From NCBI RefSeq assembly GCF_019392195.1, contig NZ_JAHXKI010000002.1, forward strand, positions 1,116,001 to 1,180,000: a stretch of 64,000 nt of DNA, read 5' to 3'. Position numbers and translations under genes: made by a program. Position 1 is the first letter of the stretch. Each line of letters starts with the position of its first letter. The stretch comes from Marinobacter sp. F4206 (lineage in GTDB: Bacteria; Pseudomonadota; Gammaproteobacteria; Pseudomonadales; Oleiphilaceae). Positions 45,395 to 54,702 of this stretch are shown piece by piece. The notes under the pieces were generated by a model, which was not told where the DNA came from, ran no database searches, and saw only the letters and a list, made by a program, of their open reading frames with translations.

Positions 45395-46318
45395 ATGAAA
45401 GCGAGCCACGTTCGCAAACTGATCAAGCCCATCGAGAATGCCTACTCGGAGATGTTCTCCGGCCGGGTCTATCGGGTGGGTAAAGGCGCCGTTTCGGTTC
45501 GTAATCACAGCGGCAAGGCGGAACAGACCGTTGTCGGCGTCCACGGCTTTCTGGAAAACCACTGCTACTTTACCCAGGCCTACGAGGGACCGACCACCGA
45601 ACTGATCCTGCTCACCTGCAGCAACTACCACATACCGGTCAACGGCGTGACCCCCGAAACCCCGACCTGGGAGGTGCCGATCAAGCACCTGGAAGGCACC
45701 ATTGAGTACGACGCCTGCATCCTGAACCAGGCCCTGGCGAACCTGCCCAGCACCCGTAATATCCGGGTTCATGGTCATTCCCGCGGCGGCGCAGTAATCC
45801 TGGAAGCCATGAAACAGTGGCCGGAACTCTACGAGGACATTGAAGTGGTGCTGGAGGCTCCGGTACTGCCCCAGGGAAAACTCCATGCCCTGGTGACAAC
45901 ATTACTGGAACCGGTCAGTCACGGAATGTGGCCCTGGCTGATTCGTCTGATCAACACAGCCCCGTCCTCGGCATACGGCCAGACTTTCTTCGGCAAGATG
46001 AACCCGCGCAAGAAACAGCTGCTCAGCAAGCTGTTCTCGGCCACCCAGGACCACCTCACCATCGTCCGCAATATCGAGAACATCATGGACTGGATGGCTC
46101 GCACGGATCCCAGCGTGTACAACCACGTCCGTCATGGCACCTTCCTGATCCCGGCTGTGGACCGGATTCTGGACCGGACGGCCATGCTGGCCAGTGCCCG
46201 CCAGAGCCCAACCACCATGCGCATTGTCGAGACCGAGGCGCCCAGTCACTTCATCACCCTGGACAGCAAGGAATGGGTGCCCGGCTTCGAAACCCTGCCG
46301 GCGACCGCCCAGGGCTAG
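45395..46318 (+). CDS. Alpha/beta hydrolase of unknown substrate
   Basis: This 307-aa protein has an alpha/beta-hydrolase core: VVGVHGFLENH as the oxyanion-hole region (about residue 47) and VHGHSRGGAVI as nucleophile elbow (Ser about residue 127). A candidate His lies in EAPSHFITLDSKEW near the C-terminus. There is no signal peptide. The gene begins behind TTAGGAGAG and is followed after 79 bp by the FFLEELY gene on the same strand. Its place next to WS/DGAT and a PHA-related gene suggests lipid metabolism, but it could equally be an unrelated esterase. Confidence 0.75.
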   Translation: MKASHVRKLIKPIENAYSEMFSGRVYRVGKGAVSVRNHSGKAEQTVVGVHGFLENHCYFTQAYEGPTTELILLTCSNYHIPVNGVTPETPTWEVPIKHLEGTIEYDACILNQALANLPSTRNIRVHGHSRGGAVILEAMKQWPELYEDIEVVLEAPVLPQGKLHALVTTLLEPVSHGMWPWLIRLINTAPSSAYGQTFFGKMNPRKKQLLSKLFSATQDHLTIVRNIENIMDWMARTDPSVYNHVRHGTFLIPAVDRILDRTAMLASARQSPTTMRIVETEAPSHFITLDSKEWVPGFETLPATAQG

Positions 46319-46397
46319 TGTTCTGCCAGCCAACCTCCGTTAAACTACCCGGTCTTCAACCGGGCCTTGCCCCTCAGGTTTAACGGAGTTAACCACC

Positions 46398-47147
46398 ATG
46401 TACCGTGAGCGCCTTGTCGCCACCGAGGTCTCATCCAACAGCGCCCGCCGGCTTCAGCGCCTGCTGCTGGAGTACCACGATTTCCGACAGCACAAGGCCG
46501 CACACCCGTTACTGGACCACACCTTCAGGGTTGCCGACTGGCAGGCCCAACGGCTGAAAGCCACTCATCGTGACCTGTACGAGCACCCCGGCTACCACAC
46601 CGGTCTGGAATTCCTGCTGACCGATCTGTACGCGCCCGCAGCCATGACGCACCGGGACGACAACATCGACCGGGTGTTTCCGAAAATGGTGAAGTGGCTG
46701 CCGGACCACCTGCTGGGCACCCTTGCCGGCCTGGTGGAACTGAACCTGATTACCCAGCGCCTCGACCTGGAACTCGCCGAACGACTCCACCGGCGGCAGA
46801 TTGCGGCGGAGGCACTGACGGTCGAAGACTATTGTCAGGCGTTTCGTGAGAGCGAACAGCTGGCGTTGCGCAAACGCCAGATCGATCTGGTGGCCGAGGT
46901 TGGCCTGCAACTGGACCGGTACGTGCGCAACCGCACCCTGGGCTGGCTCTTGACCATGACCCGAACACCGGCGGAAATGGCGGGCCTGACCGACCTGCAC
47001 AGTTTCCTGCACCGGGGCTTCAGTGCGTTTCGCAGGATGGACGACGTCGAGTTGCTGATTGAGCGGCTGGTCACCCGGGAACGCCGGGTCATGGAACACA
47101 TCCTGAGCGACCACCCGGAGCCATTCCAGCTGCCGGGCGACCTGTGA
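46398..47147 (+). CDS. FFLEELY-motif family protein (unknown function)
   Basis: The 249-aa all-helical cytosolic protein belongs to the group named after an FFLEELY-like motif, here LEFLLTDLYAPAAMTHRD (about residue 74). It has many Arg/His/Asp residues (RLKATHRDLYEHPGYHTG; DDNIDRVFPKMVKWLP) and no known catalytic signature. The function of the family is not established. The ATG at 46398 has a good CGGAG site. It is convergent with the small PHA-type gene and downstream of the alpha/beta hydrolase. Confidence 0.75.
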   Translation: MYRERLVATEVSSNSARRLQRLLLEYHDFRQHKAAHPLLDHTFRVADWQAQRLKATHRDLYEHPGYHTGLEFLLTDLYAPAAMTHRDDNIDRVFPKMVKWLPDHLLGTLAGLVELNLITQRLDLELAERLHRRQIAAEALTVEDYCQAFRESEQLALRKRQIDLVAEVGLQLDRYVRNRTLGWLLTMTRTPAEMAGLTDLHSFLHRGFSAFRRMDDVELLIERLVTRERRVMEHILSDHPEPFQLPGDL

Positions 47148-47165
47148 TGGAACCGTGTGCCGGGA

Positions 47166-47444
47166 TCAGACCTTGATGATCTGATCCAGCTGGGAGTGGA
47201 TTTCCTGCTCGATGCGGGACTTGAACGGCCGGAGCATCATGCCCAGCTCCAGGTGGATATGCAGGTCCGCATGACTGAGATTAAGCTGGCCTTTGACGCC
47301 GCTGCGCTTGAACTTGAGCACATCCCCTTCCCACTGGTAGTTCACATCGAACTGCTGTGACAGGTCCTTCGCCAGGGTTTCCGCGGCTTCGCGGGCGTGT
47401 TCCTTGTCCAGGCTGTGCGGACGGTGTACATCAATGACAGACAT
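47166..47444 (-). CDS. Polyhydroxyalkanoic acid system family protein
   Basis: This small protein of 92 aa starts MSVIDVHRPHSLDKEHAREAAETLAKDL and ends with an amphipathic helix (SRIEQEIHSQLDQIIKV). This matches the family annotated as putative PHA granule or PHA-system protein. Its exact role is not known and it occurs in species without PHA synthesis. It is cytosolic. It is divergent from ubiE (126-bp gap) and convergent with the FFLEELY gene. Confidence 0.8.
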   Translation of the reverse strand: MSVIDVHRPHSLDKEHAREAAETLAKDLSQQFDVNYQWEGDVLKFKRSGVKGQLNLSHADLHIHLELGMMLRPFKSRIEQEIHSQLDQIIKV

Positions 47445-47570
47445 AGTTCAGCTTTCTCTCGGAAAATGATCGGTTTTATAGTTTAGGGTGGTATTAAACT
47501 TGCCGCCACCCTTGTAGCAACCCCGCCAGCCGTTAGAATACGGGGTTCAGATTCAGACAGGATTTCTCTC

Positions 47571-48362
47571 ATGAGCGAGCAGCAACCGTCGGCCAATCAG
47601 GCCCAGACCAGTCAGGGCCCGGATGACGTCACCCATTTCGGCTTTCGCGATGTCCCCAAGAGCCAGAAGGCGAGCCAGGTGGCGGAGGTATTCCACAGCG
47701 TGGCCGGCAAGTACGACCTCATGAACGACCTGATGTCCATGGGCATCCACCGTCTGTGGAAACGCTTTACCATTGAGCTGTCTGGCGTTCGACCGGGTCA
47801 CCAGGTGCTCGACATCGCCGGCGGTACCGGGGACCTGACCATGAAGTTTTCCGATCTGGTGGGCCCGTCGGGCAAGGTGGTCCTGGCCGACATCAATGCG
47901 TCCATGTTGCAGGTCGGGCGCGGGCGCCTGATTGATCGTGGCTACGCCGGCAACATTGAATACGTTCAGGCCGACGCCGAACACTTGCCGTTCCCGGACA
48001 ACAACTTCAATGCCGTGTCCATCGCCTTCGGCCTGCGCAACGTGACCGACAAGGATCAGGCCCTGAGGGACATGGCCCGGACGCTCAAACCCGGCGGCAA
48101 GTTGATGGTGCTGGAGTTTTCCAAGCCCACCAATCCGCTGCTGAGCAAGGCCTACGACACCTATTCCTTCACCGCCCTGCCGCTGATGGGCCAGCTGATC
48201 GCCGGCGACAGCGACAGCTACAAGTACCTGGCCGAGTCCATTCGGATGCACCCGGATCAGGACACCCTGAAGGGAATGATGGAGAACGCCGGACTGGTGA
48301 ACTGCAAGTACTACAACATGACCGGCGGCATCGTTGCCCTGCACGTGGGAATCAAGCCCTGA
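47571..48362 (+). CDS. ubiE: Ubiquinone/menaquinone C-methyltransferase UbiE
   Basis: UbiE is a SAM-dependent methyltransferase for the C2 position in ubiquinone synthesis. The 263-aa protein has [24 protein letters not shown], the SAM-binding [10 protein letters not shown] (about residue 79), [25 protein letters not shown] and [14 protein letters not shown], all hallmarks of UbiE. It starts the standard ubiE-ubiJ-ubiB block and its stop overlaps the ubiJ start by one base. Confidence 0.97.
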   Translation: MSEQQPSANQAQTSQGPDDVTHFGFRDVPKSQKASQVAEVFHSVAGKYDLMNDLMSMGIHRLWKRFTIELSGVRPGHQVLDIAGGTGDLTMKFSDLVGPSGKVVLADINASMLQVGRGRLIDRGYAGNIEYVQADAEHLPFPDNNFNAVSIAFGLRNVTDKDQALRDMARTLKPGGKLMVLEFSKPTNPLLSKAYDTYSFTALPLMGQLIAGDSDSYKYLAESIRMHPDQDTLKGMMENAGLVNCKYYNMTGGIVALHVGIKP

Positions 48363-49003
48363 TGTTTCCCGGCCCGACCCTGCTTGCCGGCGTTACCGCC
48401 ATCATCGAGGGCGCGCTGAACCATGCCCTTGAACTGGATCCGGCCGGCCGGCGGGCCTTGCTGGGCGCATTGGACGGCCCGGTACAGATCAATCTGACCG
48501 CACCACTGCCGCTCACGTACTCCCTGCATGGCTCCGGGCACCGGGTCCGGGTCGGTAGTCAGGCAGTGGATTCACCGGCCCTGGAAATCAGCGGCAAACC
48601 CATCGCCTTTGCTGCCCTGGCCACCGGTGATGACCGGGTGTTCAGTGACGGCCGACTGACGATTGTTGGCGACACCGCCCTTGCCCACCAGCTGCAACGG
48701 GCACTGAACCAGCTTGACCCGGACTGGGAAGCGGCCATGGCCCGTCATATTGGCGATGTGCCCGCCCACTTTCTGGGCCAGCGCATTCGCGGCGCCGTCA
48801 AGTGGAGCCGTCAGGCCTTTAACTCCCTCAACGCCAATGTGGAAGAGTATGTGCACGAGGAAAGTCGCAGCCTTCCCGGGCGCCGGGAACTGGAAGCAAC
48901 CTTTGAGGACATTGACGACCTCAGCCTTCGCACCGAGCGCCTGGAAGCTCGCATAGACCACCTCGAAAACCGCGCCACCCCTGACGAACGGGAGAATCCG
49001 TGA
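48362..49003 (+). CDS. ubiJ: Ubiquinone biosynthesis accessory protein UbiJ
   Basis: UbiJ is a soluble lipid-binding protein of the aerobic ubiquinone complex. The 213 aa have an N-terminal SCP2 domain (about 20-120: [24 protein letters not shown]) and a helical C-terminal part that ends in a coiled coil ([23 protein letters not shown]). It presents hydrophobic intermediates to the Ubi enzymes and works with UbiK. It overlaps ubiE by 1 nt and ubiB by 4 nt, so the three are co-translated. Confidence 0.93.
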   Translation: MFPGPTLLAGVTAIIEGALNHALELDPAGRRALLGALDGPVQINLTAPLPLTYSLHGSGHRVRVGSQAVDSPALEISGKPIAFAALATGDDRVFSDGRLTIVGDTALAHQLQRALNQLDPDWEAAMARHIGDVPAHFLGQRIRGAVKWSRQAFNSLNANVEEYVHEESRSLPGRRELEATFEDIDDLSLRTERLEARIDHLENRATPDERENP

Positions 49004-50643
49004 CCCGCCTGCGACGCCTGTTCCGAATTGCCTGGGTATTCTGCCGCTACCGGCTGGACACGTTTTTACCCCTGGCGGAACTGCCCCCGCCTCTGAAGGT
49101 GTTCTTCCTGCTGGCACCCTGGCACCTGTTCCCGAAACCCAAGCTGAGTCGGGGAGATCGTCTGCGGCTGGCGCTGGAGGAGCTTGGCCCGGTGTTCGTC
49201 AAGTTTGGCCAGATCCTGTCGACCCGTCGCGACCTGCTGCCGGACGACATGGCCGAATCCCTGAAGAACCTCCAGGACCGGGTGCCGCCGTTCCCCAGCC
49301 ATGTTGCCCGGGAAATCATCGAAACGTCCCTGGGCGCGCCGGTGGCGGACCTGTTCATGGAGTTCACGCCAGACCCCATGGCCTCGGCATCCGTTGCCCA
49401 GGTACACGCAGCCACCCTGCGCAATGGCCAGCAGGTGGTGGTAAAGGTCTTGCGCCCCGGCATCGAGCGGGTGATCCGCCAGGATCTGGCGCTGATGTAT
49501 CTGATGGCGGGCCTGCTGGAGAAGTACTGGTCCGAGGGCAAACGCCTGCACCCGGTGGAGGTGGTCGCAGACTACGACGCCACCATCCACGATGAACTCG
49601 ACCTGCAGCGGGAGGCCGCCAACGCCAGTCAGCTGCGCCGTAACTTCGAGAACTCGTCACTGATCTACATTCCCTTTATCGACTGGGACTACACCCGCAA
49701 GTCGGTGCTGGTCATGGAACGCATTCACGGCATCCCCATCGCCGATGTGCCCGCCCTGGAGGCCGCCGGCGTCAACATGAAGGTGCTGGCCGAGAAAGGA
49801 GTCGAGATCTTCTTTACCCAGGTGTTCCGGGACAGTTTTTTCCACGCCGACATGCATCCGGGCAATATTTTTGTCGACGTCTCCAACCCCGCCGATCCGA
49901 AGTACATCGCCATCGATTTCGGCATCGTCGGTACGCTGGCGCCGGACGACCAGAGCTACCTCGCCCGCAACCTGCTGGCCTTTTTCCGGCGGGATTACCG
50001 GCAGGTCGCCCAGTTGCACATCCAATCCGGCTGGGTCCCGCCGGATACTCGGGTGAACGAATTCGAGGCCGCCATCCGCACCGTGTGCGAACCGATCTTC
50101 GAGAAACCGCTGAAGGACATTTCCTTCGGCCATTTCCTGTTACGCCTGTTCCAGACCGCCCGCCGCTTCAACATGGAAGTACAGCCGCAGCTGGTGCTAC
50201 TGCAGAAAACCCTGCTGAATGTGGAAGGTCTGGGGCGTCAACTGTACCCTGAGCTGGATCTGTGGAGCACCGCGCAGCCGTTCCTGGAGAGCTGGATGCG
50301 CCGCCGCATTGGCCCCTCCGGGCTGATCAAATCGCTGCAGACCCACCTGCCCTCCTGGCTGGAGCAATCCCCGGAAATGCCGCAGTTGGTGCACGATGCA
50401 CTCCTGCAGCTGCGGGAAGCCGGTCCCACCGAGCAACAGAATCAGGCTACACTGGAGTTGCTGCGGGAACAGCAGGTTCGTTCGGATCGTCGCTGGCGCC
50501 ACGGACTGGCGGTCATCATTCTGGTCGCGGCCGCTGTCATCGGTACCCAACCCGAGGCTCAGGCCTGGGTCGAGCGCGTGCCGCTCTGGAGCTGGGCGCT
50601 GTTTGCCGCGGCCGGTGGTCTGGTACTGCGCGGCAGTCGGTAA
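49000..50643 (+). CDS. ubiB: Ubiquinone biosynthesis protein UbiB (atypical kinase/ATPase)
   Basis: UbiB is an ADCK/ABC1-family ATPase needed for ubiquinone synthesis, probably to extract lipid intermediates from the membrane. The 547-aa protein has the KxGQ motif ([10 protein letters not shown], about residue 67), the Ala-rich-loop relative [27 protein letters not shown] and AIDFGIVG for metal and ATP. Two hydrophobic helices at the C-terminus ([13 protein letters not shown] and [15 protein letters not shown]) anchor it. It starts with GTG in a GTGA overlap with ubiJ. Confidence 0.96.
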   Translation: MTRLRRLFRIAWVFCRYRLDTFLPLAELPPPLKVFFLLAPWHLFPKPKLSRGDRLRLALEELGPVFVKFGQILSTRRDLLPDDMAESLKNLQDRVPPFPSHVAREIIETSLGAPVADLFMEFTPDPMASASVAQVHAATLRNGQQVVVKVLRPGIERVIRQDLALMYLMAGLLEKYWSEGKRLHPVEVVADYDATIHDELDLQREAANASQLRRNFENSSLIYIPFIDWDYTRKSVLVMERIHGIPIADVPALEAAGVNMKVLAEKGVEIFFTQVFRDSFFHADMHPGNIFVDVSNPADPKYIAIDFGIVGTLAPDDQSYLARNLLAFFRRDYRQVAQLHIQSGWVPPDTRVNEFEAAIRTVCEPIFEKPLKDISFGHFLLRLFQTARRFNMEVQPQLVLLQKTLLNVEGLGRQLYPELDLWSTAQPFLESWMRRRIGPSGLIKSLQTHLPSWLEQSPEMPQLVHDALLQLREAGPTEQQNQATLELLREQQVRSDRRWRHGLAVIILVAAAVIGTQPEAQAWVERVPLWSWALFAAAGGLVLRGSR

Positions 50644-50670
50644 CTGAAAACGCATTCAGGATTCACAGAA

Positions 50671-51087
50671 ATGAAAGATTCATCCGATAACGTCGACAAC
50701 CCTGACTGGCTGGGCGCCATTCGCTGGACCGCCGATGGTCTGGTTCCGGCCATTGCCCAGGACGCCGCCACCGGTGACATCCTGATGATGGCCTGGATGA
50801 ACCGGGAGTCCCTGCGCCTGACCGCCGAGGAGGGCCACGCGGTGTACTGGTCGCGCTCCCGTGGCAAGCTCTGGCGCAAGGGCGAAACCTCGGGCCACCA
50901 GCAGGTGGTGAAGGACATTCGCCTCGATTGCGACGAAGACGTAATCCTGCTGAAGGTTGAGCAGAAAGGCGGCATTGCCTGCCATACTGGTCGGCGCAGC
51001 TGCTTTTACCGGACACTGAAAGAGGGCCGTTGGACCAGCGTTGAGCCGGTCATCAAGGACCCCGATGCCATTTACGGCGGCAACTGA
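50671..51087 (+). CDS. hisI: Phosphoribosyl-AMP cyclohydrolase HisI
   Basis: HisI carries out the third step of histidine synthesis, opening the adenine ring of phosphoribosyl-AMP. It has 138 aa, with [13 protein letters not shown] and [20 protein letters not shown], then [29 protein letters not shown], whose Cys and Asp residues bind zinc and magnesium. Only the cyclohydrolase domain is present; the pyrophosphohydrolase is the next gene, hisE, 12 bp downstream. Confidence 0.96.
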   Translation: MKDSSDNVDNPDWLGAIRWTADGLVPAIAQDAATGDILMMAWMNRESLRLTAEEGHAVYWSRSRGKLWRKGETSGHQQVVKDIRLDCDEDVILLKVEQKGGIACHTGRRSCFYRTLKEGRWTSVEPVIKDPDAIYGGN

Positions 51088-51099
51088 GGAGCACCCAAG

Positions 51100-51429
51100 G
51101 TGAGTGATGTACTGAAACAGCTGGCACTGGTACTGGAAGAGCGAAAACAGGCGGATCCAGACACATCCTATGTCGCCAGCCTGCATGCCAAAGGGCTCAA
51201 CAAGATTCTTGAGAAGGTCGGCGAGGAGTGCACCGAAACCCTACTGGCCGCAAAGGACGCTGAACACACTGGCGACACCAGGGACGTGGTCTACGAGACG
51301 GCAGACCTCTGGTTTCACAGTATGGTGATGCTGTCCCGACTGGGCCTAGGCCCGGGCGACGTGATTGATGAACTTGCCCGTCGCTTTGACCTGTCAGGTC
51401 TTGAGGAAAAGGCTGCCCGGAGTAAGTAA
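51100..51429 (+). CDS. hisE: Phosphoribosyl-ATP pyrophosphatase HisE
   Basis: HisE removes pyrophosphate from phosphoribosyl-ATP in the second step of histidine synthesis. The 109-aa helical protein has the MazG-like [21 protein letters not shown] and [17 protein letters not shown], whose acidic residues bind Mg. The start is a GTG behind GAGGAGC. It forms a pair with hisI inside the ubi-tat region, as in many gammaproteobacteria. The rest of the his pathway is not in the window. Confidence 0.95.
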   Translation: MSDVLKQLALVLEERKQADPDTSYVASLHAKGLNKILEKVGEECTETLLAAKDAEHTGDTRDVVYETADLWFHSMVMLSRLGLGPGDVIDELARRFDLSGLEEKAARSK

Positions 51430-51518
51430 CCGGCACCTACCTCATTGGAGGGTTACCGCCCAACAACCAGTTAACGTACACTACAACAAAGCAGCAACAT
51501 TAAAACGAGGGTCCCGTG

Positions 51519-51755
51519 ATGGGTATCAGTATCTGGCAACTTTTGATCGTACTGGGCATTGTGATTCTGTTATTCGGAACCAAGAAACTGCGCAATATCG
51601 GCAGTGATCTGGGCGGTGCCATCCGCGGCTTCAAGAAGTCCATGAACGATGAGGACAACAAGGCGGCGGATCAGGATTCCCTGCAGGAAAAGACCGACGC
51701 CCAGAGCCAGCAGGCCGAGACTGAAGAAAAGCCACGGGACAAGTCCCACAGCTGA
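51519..51755 (+). CDS. tatA: Twin-arginine translocase subunit TatA
   Basis: TatA forms the protein-conducting part of the Tat export system. The 78-aa protein has an N-terminal membrane helix ([18 protein letters not shown]), the conserved [24 protein letters not shown] amphipathic helix and an acidic, Gln-rich tail. The ATG at 51519 directly follows an in-frame GTG at 51516; AACGAGG upstream fits either. It begins a tatABC unit whose genes are 11 bp apart or overlapping. Confidence 0.95.
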   Translation: MGISIWQLLIVLGIVILLFGTKKLRNIGSDLGGAIRGFKKSMNDEDNKAADQDSLQEKTDAQSQQAETEEKPRDKSHS

Positions 51756-51766
51756 GACCTGGCTGA

Positions 51767-52249
51767 ATGTTCGATATCGGCTTTCTTGAGCTGCTGATCT
51801 GCGGCGTCATCGCACTGCTGGTGCTCGGGCCCGAGCGCCTGCCTACTGCCGCCCGCGCTGCCGGGCGGTGGATCGGTGGTGCCCGGCGCATGGTCAGCCA
51901 GTTCACCTCGGAACTGGACCGCCAGCTCAAGGCCGAGGAGCTTCGGGAAGAGCTTCGCAAGGCCGGCGATGTCGGCCTGGATGACGTCCAGAAAACCGTG
52001 CGCGGGGCTCTGGATGAAGCCAAGCGCTACGAGCACATGATCCTGCCCGAGGACGAGACCCGAAAGCCGCGCCCGGCACCGGCAACCCGACGGGTCGCCG
52101 AACAGGGCACCGGAGCCACAGCGGACGAAACCGCACAGGCGTCATCGCTGGATTCCGCCAGCCAAGGCTTCGAACCTAACAATCACACCGAGCCGGAGGG
52201 CAATCACCAACCCGGCTCCGAGCAAGGCCCGTCGGATAACCGTTCATGA
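51767..52249 (+). CDS. tatB: Twin-arginine translocase subunit TatB
   Basis: TatB binds Tat substrates together with TatC. The 160-aa protein has a short membrane helix with the TatB-typical MFDIGFLELLICGVIALLVLGPERLP, an amphipathic helix (TAARAAGRWIGGARRMVSQF), a charged coiled region and a long hydrophilic, Ala/Glu-rich tail. The GPERLP motif separates it from TatA. Its stop overlaps the tatC start (ATGA). Confidence 0.95.
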   Translation: MFDIGFLELLICGVIALLVLGPERLPTAARAAGRWIGGARRMVSQFTSELDRQLKAEELREELRKAGDVGLDDVQKTVRGALDEAKRYEHMILPEDETRKPRPAPATRRVAEQGTGATADETAQASSLDSASQGFEPNNHTEPEGNHQPGSEQGPSDNRS

Positions 52250-53031
52250 CTTCAAAGCCAGACGGCAACCAGATGTCCCCGGAACACCAGGAAATGCCCC
52301 TGATCGAGCATTTGCTGGAATTGCGCAACCGTCTGCTGAAGATGGTCCTGGCGGTGGTCATCTGCTTCGCCGCCATCTATCCGTTTGCCAACGAACTCTA
52401 TCTCTGGCTGTCGGAACCGATCCGGTCACTACTGCCGATCGGACAGACCATGATCGCCACCGACGTTACCTCGCCCTTCTTCGCCCCCCTGAAGCTGGCG
52501 CTCGTGCTGTCGGTCTTCGTGGCCATACCCGTCATTCTGTACCAGCTCTGGAGCTTCGTCGCGCCCGGCCTGTATGCCCATGAAAAGCGCCTGGCGTTTC
52601 CCCTGCTGTTCACCTCGGTCCTGCTGTTCTACGCCGGCGCCGCCTTTGCCTACTACGTGGTTTTCCCCCTGGTGTTTGGCTTCTTCACCGCCATCGGCCC
52701 GGAGGGCATTGTCGAACTGCCGGACATCAGCAGCTACCTGAACTTCGTACTGAAAATGTTCTTTGCCTTTGGTGTGGCCTTCGAGATTCCCATTGCCACT
52801 GTGCTGCTGATCCTCACTGGCGCCACGACCCCGCAGGACCTGGCTGCCAAACGTCCCTATGTGGTGGTCGCCTGCTTTATCATTGGCATGCTGCTGACGC
52901 CGCCGGACATCATTTCCCAGACGCTGCTGGCCGTGCCCATGTGGATTCTGTTTGAGTTCGGGATTATTTTCGGGCGTCTGGCCAAGCGCGAAACGGCCGA
53001 ACCGGAATCCGACGAGCCTGCCGGCGAATGA
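52246..53031 (+). CDS. tatC: Twin-arginine translocase subunit TatC
   Basis: TatC is the receptor for twin-arginine signal peptides, an inner-membrane protein with six helices. The 261-aa protein has the cytoplasmic N-terminal HLLELRNRLLK motif (about residue 22), the SPFFAPLKLALVLSVFVAIP region, LNFVLKMFFAFGVAFEIP and KRPYVVVACFIIGMLLTPPDIISQ. All are standard. It ends in an ATGA overlap with rsmE. Confidence 0.96.
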   Translation: MTSKPDGNQMSPEHQEMPLIEHLLELRNRLLKMVLAVVICFAAIYPFANELYLWLSEPIRSLLPIGQTMIATDVTSPFFAPLKLALVLSVFVAIPVILYQLWSFVAPGLYAHEKRLAFPLLFTSVLLFYAGAAFAYYVVFPLVFGFFTAIGPEGIVELPDISSYLNFVLKMFFAFGVAFEIPIATVLLILTGATTPQDLAAKRPYVVVACFIIGMLLTPPDIISQTLLAVPMWILFEFGIIFGRLAKRETAEPESDEPAGE

Positions 53032-53747
53032 ACCTGGCGTTGCTGTTCGAGGAAGACTTTACCAGTGCAGACCGGGCCCGGCTGACCGGTCGACGGCTAG
53101 CTCACCTGCATTCGGTCATACGGGTCAGCACCGGAGACTGTATTCCCGTCGGTCGGGTCGACGGCAAGATCGGCACCGGCGAGGTACTGAGTCTGACCGA
53201 CACCGAAGCCGAGTTGCGGGTCGCGTTTGACCAGACGCCACCGGCTGCCCTGCCCCTGACCCTCATACTCGCGATGCCCCGACCCAAGATGTTCCGCCGG
53301 GTCCTGCAAACCTGCGCAACGCTGGGCGTCAAGGACATCTGGCTGATCAACAGCTACAAGGTCGAGAAAAGCTTCTGGCAGACGCCCTGGCTATCCGAGG
53401 ACAACCTGCGGGAAAACCTGACCCTGGGGCTGGAACAGGCCCGGGACACGGTCATGCCCCGGGTCCACATCCGCAAGCTGTTCAAACCGTTTGTGGAAGA
53501 TGAGCTGCCGGCCCTGCTGGCGGGCAAGCAGGCGCTGGTCGCCCACCCGGGTACCGATACCCCCTGCCCCACGCACCTGAACCGGCCCACCGCTCTGTGC
53601 ATCGGACCGGAAGGGGGCTTCACCCCCTACGAGGTTGGCAAGCTTGAAGAGGCCGGCTGCGATGCCGTCCACCTGGGGGCGCGTATTTTGCGCGTGGAGA
53701 CAGCGGTACCGGTTCTGGTCAGCCGACTCTTTGACGCCTGCCTCTGA
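53028..53747 (+). CDS. rsmE: 16S rRNA (uracil-1498-N3)-methyltransferase RsmE
   Basis: RsmE is a SPOUT-fold methyltransferase that modifies U1498 of 16S rRNA. The 239-aa protein has an N-terminal PUA-like domain (HLHSVIRVSTGDCIPVG) and a C-terminal knot with ALCIGPEGGFTPYEVGKLEEAGCDAVHLGARILRVETA, the SAM-binding signature. It is translationally coupled to tatC and ends 1 bp before the convergent DUF808 gene, so no room is left for a terminator. Confidence 0.95.
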   Translation: MNLALLFEEDFTSADRARLTGRRLAHLHSVIRVSTGDCIPVGRVDGKIGTGEVLSLTDTEAELRVAFDQTPPAALPLTLILAMPRPKMFRRVLQTCATLGVKDIWLINSYKVEKSFWQTPWLSEDNLRENLTLGLEQARDTVMPRVHIRKLFKPFVEDELPALLAGKQALVAHPGTDTPCPTHLNRPTALCIGPEGGFTPYEVGKLEEAGCDAVHLGARILRVETAVPVLVSRLFDACL

Positions 53748-53748
53748 G

Positions 53749-54663
53749 TCAGGCCGAGCGCGCCGCCCAGAGTTTCTGTAACGGGGTGATCACCGCCACC
53801 AGCACAGCACCTGCCACCACGCCAAAGAGACCATTGGACAGGGTCGGGATCAGCGCCTCCGCCACGCCACCAAAGCCCTCGGCAAAGTGGTGAATGGCCT
53901 CGTAAACCGGCGGTAGACCGTGGGTGAGAATGCCACCACCGACCAGGAACATGGCGATGGTGCCGAGAATCGACAGGGTTTTCATCATGTAGGGCGCAAG
54001 CCAGAGTATCCCCCGCCCGATTTTCTGTGCCACCTCACTGTCCTTCTGGCTCAGATACAGGCCACCGTCGTCCAGCTTTACGATGCCCGCGACGAGGCCG
54101 TAGACACCAACGGTAATCATGATCGCCACCACCGAGAGCACCAGGAACTGCATACCGATGCCCTGGCCAGTGACGGTGCCCAGGGTAATGGCGATAATCT
54201 CGGCGGACAGGATAAAGTCGGTGCGAATCGCCCCTTTGATCTTATCCTTCTCCAGCGCCTTCATATCAACGTCGGGGTTCTTCAGTGCCTCGTGCAACTC
54301 GCTCTTGTTAGTCTCATCGTCCTGCCGATGCAGGAACTTGTGAGCCAGCTTCTCAAACCCTTCGAAACACAGAAAAGCGCCGCCCAGCATCAGCAGCGGA
54401 GTCACCAGCCAGGGCACAAAAAAACTGATGGCCAGGGCGGCCGGCACCAGAATCGCCTTGTTGAGCATGGAGCCCTTCGCCACTGCCCACACCACGGGAA
54501 GTTCCCGGGCGGGCTTGACCCCCGTCACCTGTTGGGCGTTAAGGGCGAGATCGTCCCCAAGCACACCCGCGGTTTTCTTGGTGGCGGTTTTCGTCATCAG
54601 GGAGACATCGTCGAGAATGGTGGCGATGTCATCGATGAGCGCAAGCAGGCTACTTCCAGCCAT
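53749..54663 (-). CDS. DUF808 family inner-membrane protein (YedI-like)
   Basis: This 304-aa membrane protein starts AGSSLLALIDDIATILDDVSLMTKTATKKTAGVLGDDLALNAQQV, the hallmark of the DUF808/YedI family. It has about six hydrophobic helices in the middle and C-terminal halves and a cytosolic loop with charged residues (FLHRQDDETNKSELHEALKNPDVDMKALEKDK). The function of the family is not known. It is convergent with rsmE and is not coupled to the ubi genes, which lie 40 bp upstream on the same strand. Confidence 0.9.
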   Translation of the reverse strand: MAGSSLLALIDDIATILDDVSLMTKTATKKTAGVLGDDLALNAQQVTGVKPARELPVVWAVAKGSMLNKAILVPAALAISFFVPWLVTPLLMLGGAFLCFEGFEKLAHKFLHRQDDETNKSELHEALKNPDVDMKALEKDKIKGAIRTDFILSAEIIAITLGTVTGQGIGMQFLVLSVVAIMITVGVYGLVAGIVKLDDGGLYLSQKDSEVAQKIGRGILWLAPYMMKTLSILGTIAMFLVGGGILTHGLPPVYEAIHHFAEGFGGVAEALIPTLSNGLFGVVAGAVLVAVITPLQKLWAARSA

Positions 54664-54702
54664 GGTCGGATTTCCTTAACGTGTGAATTCAGGCCCTGGC
54701 CT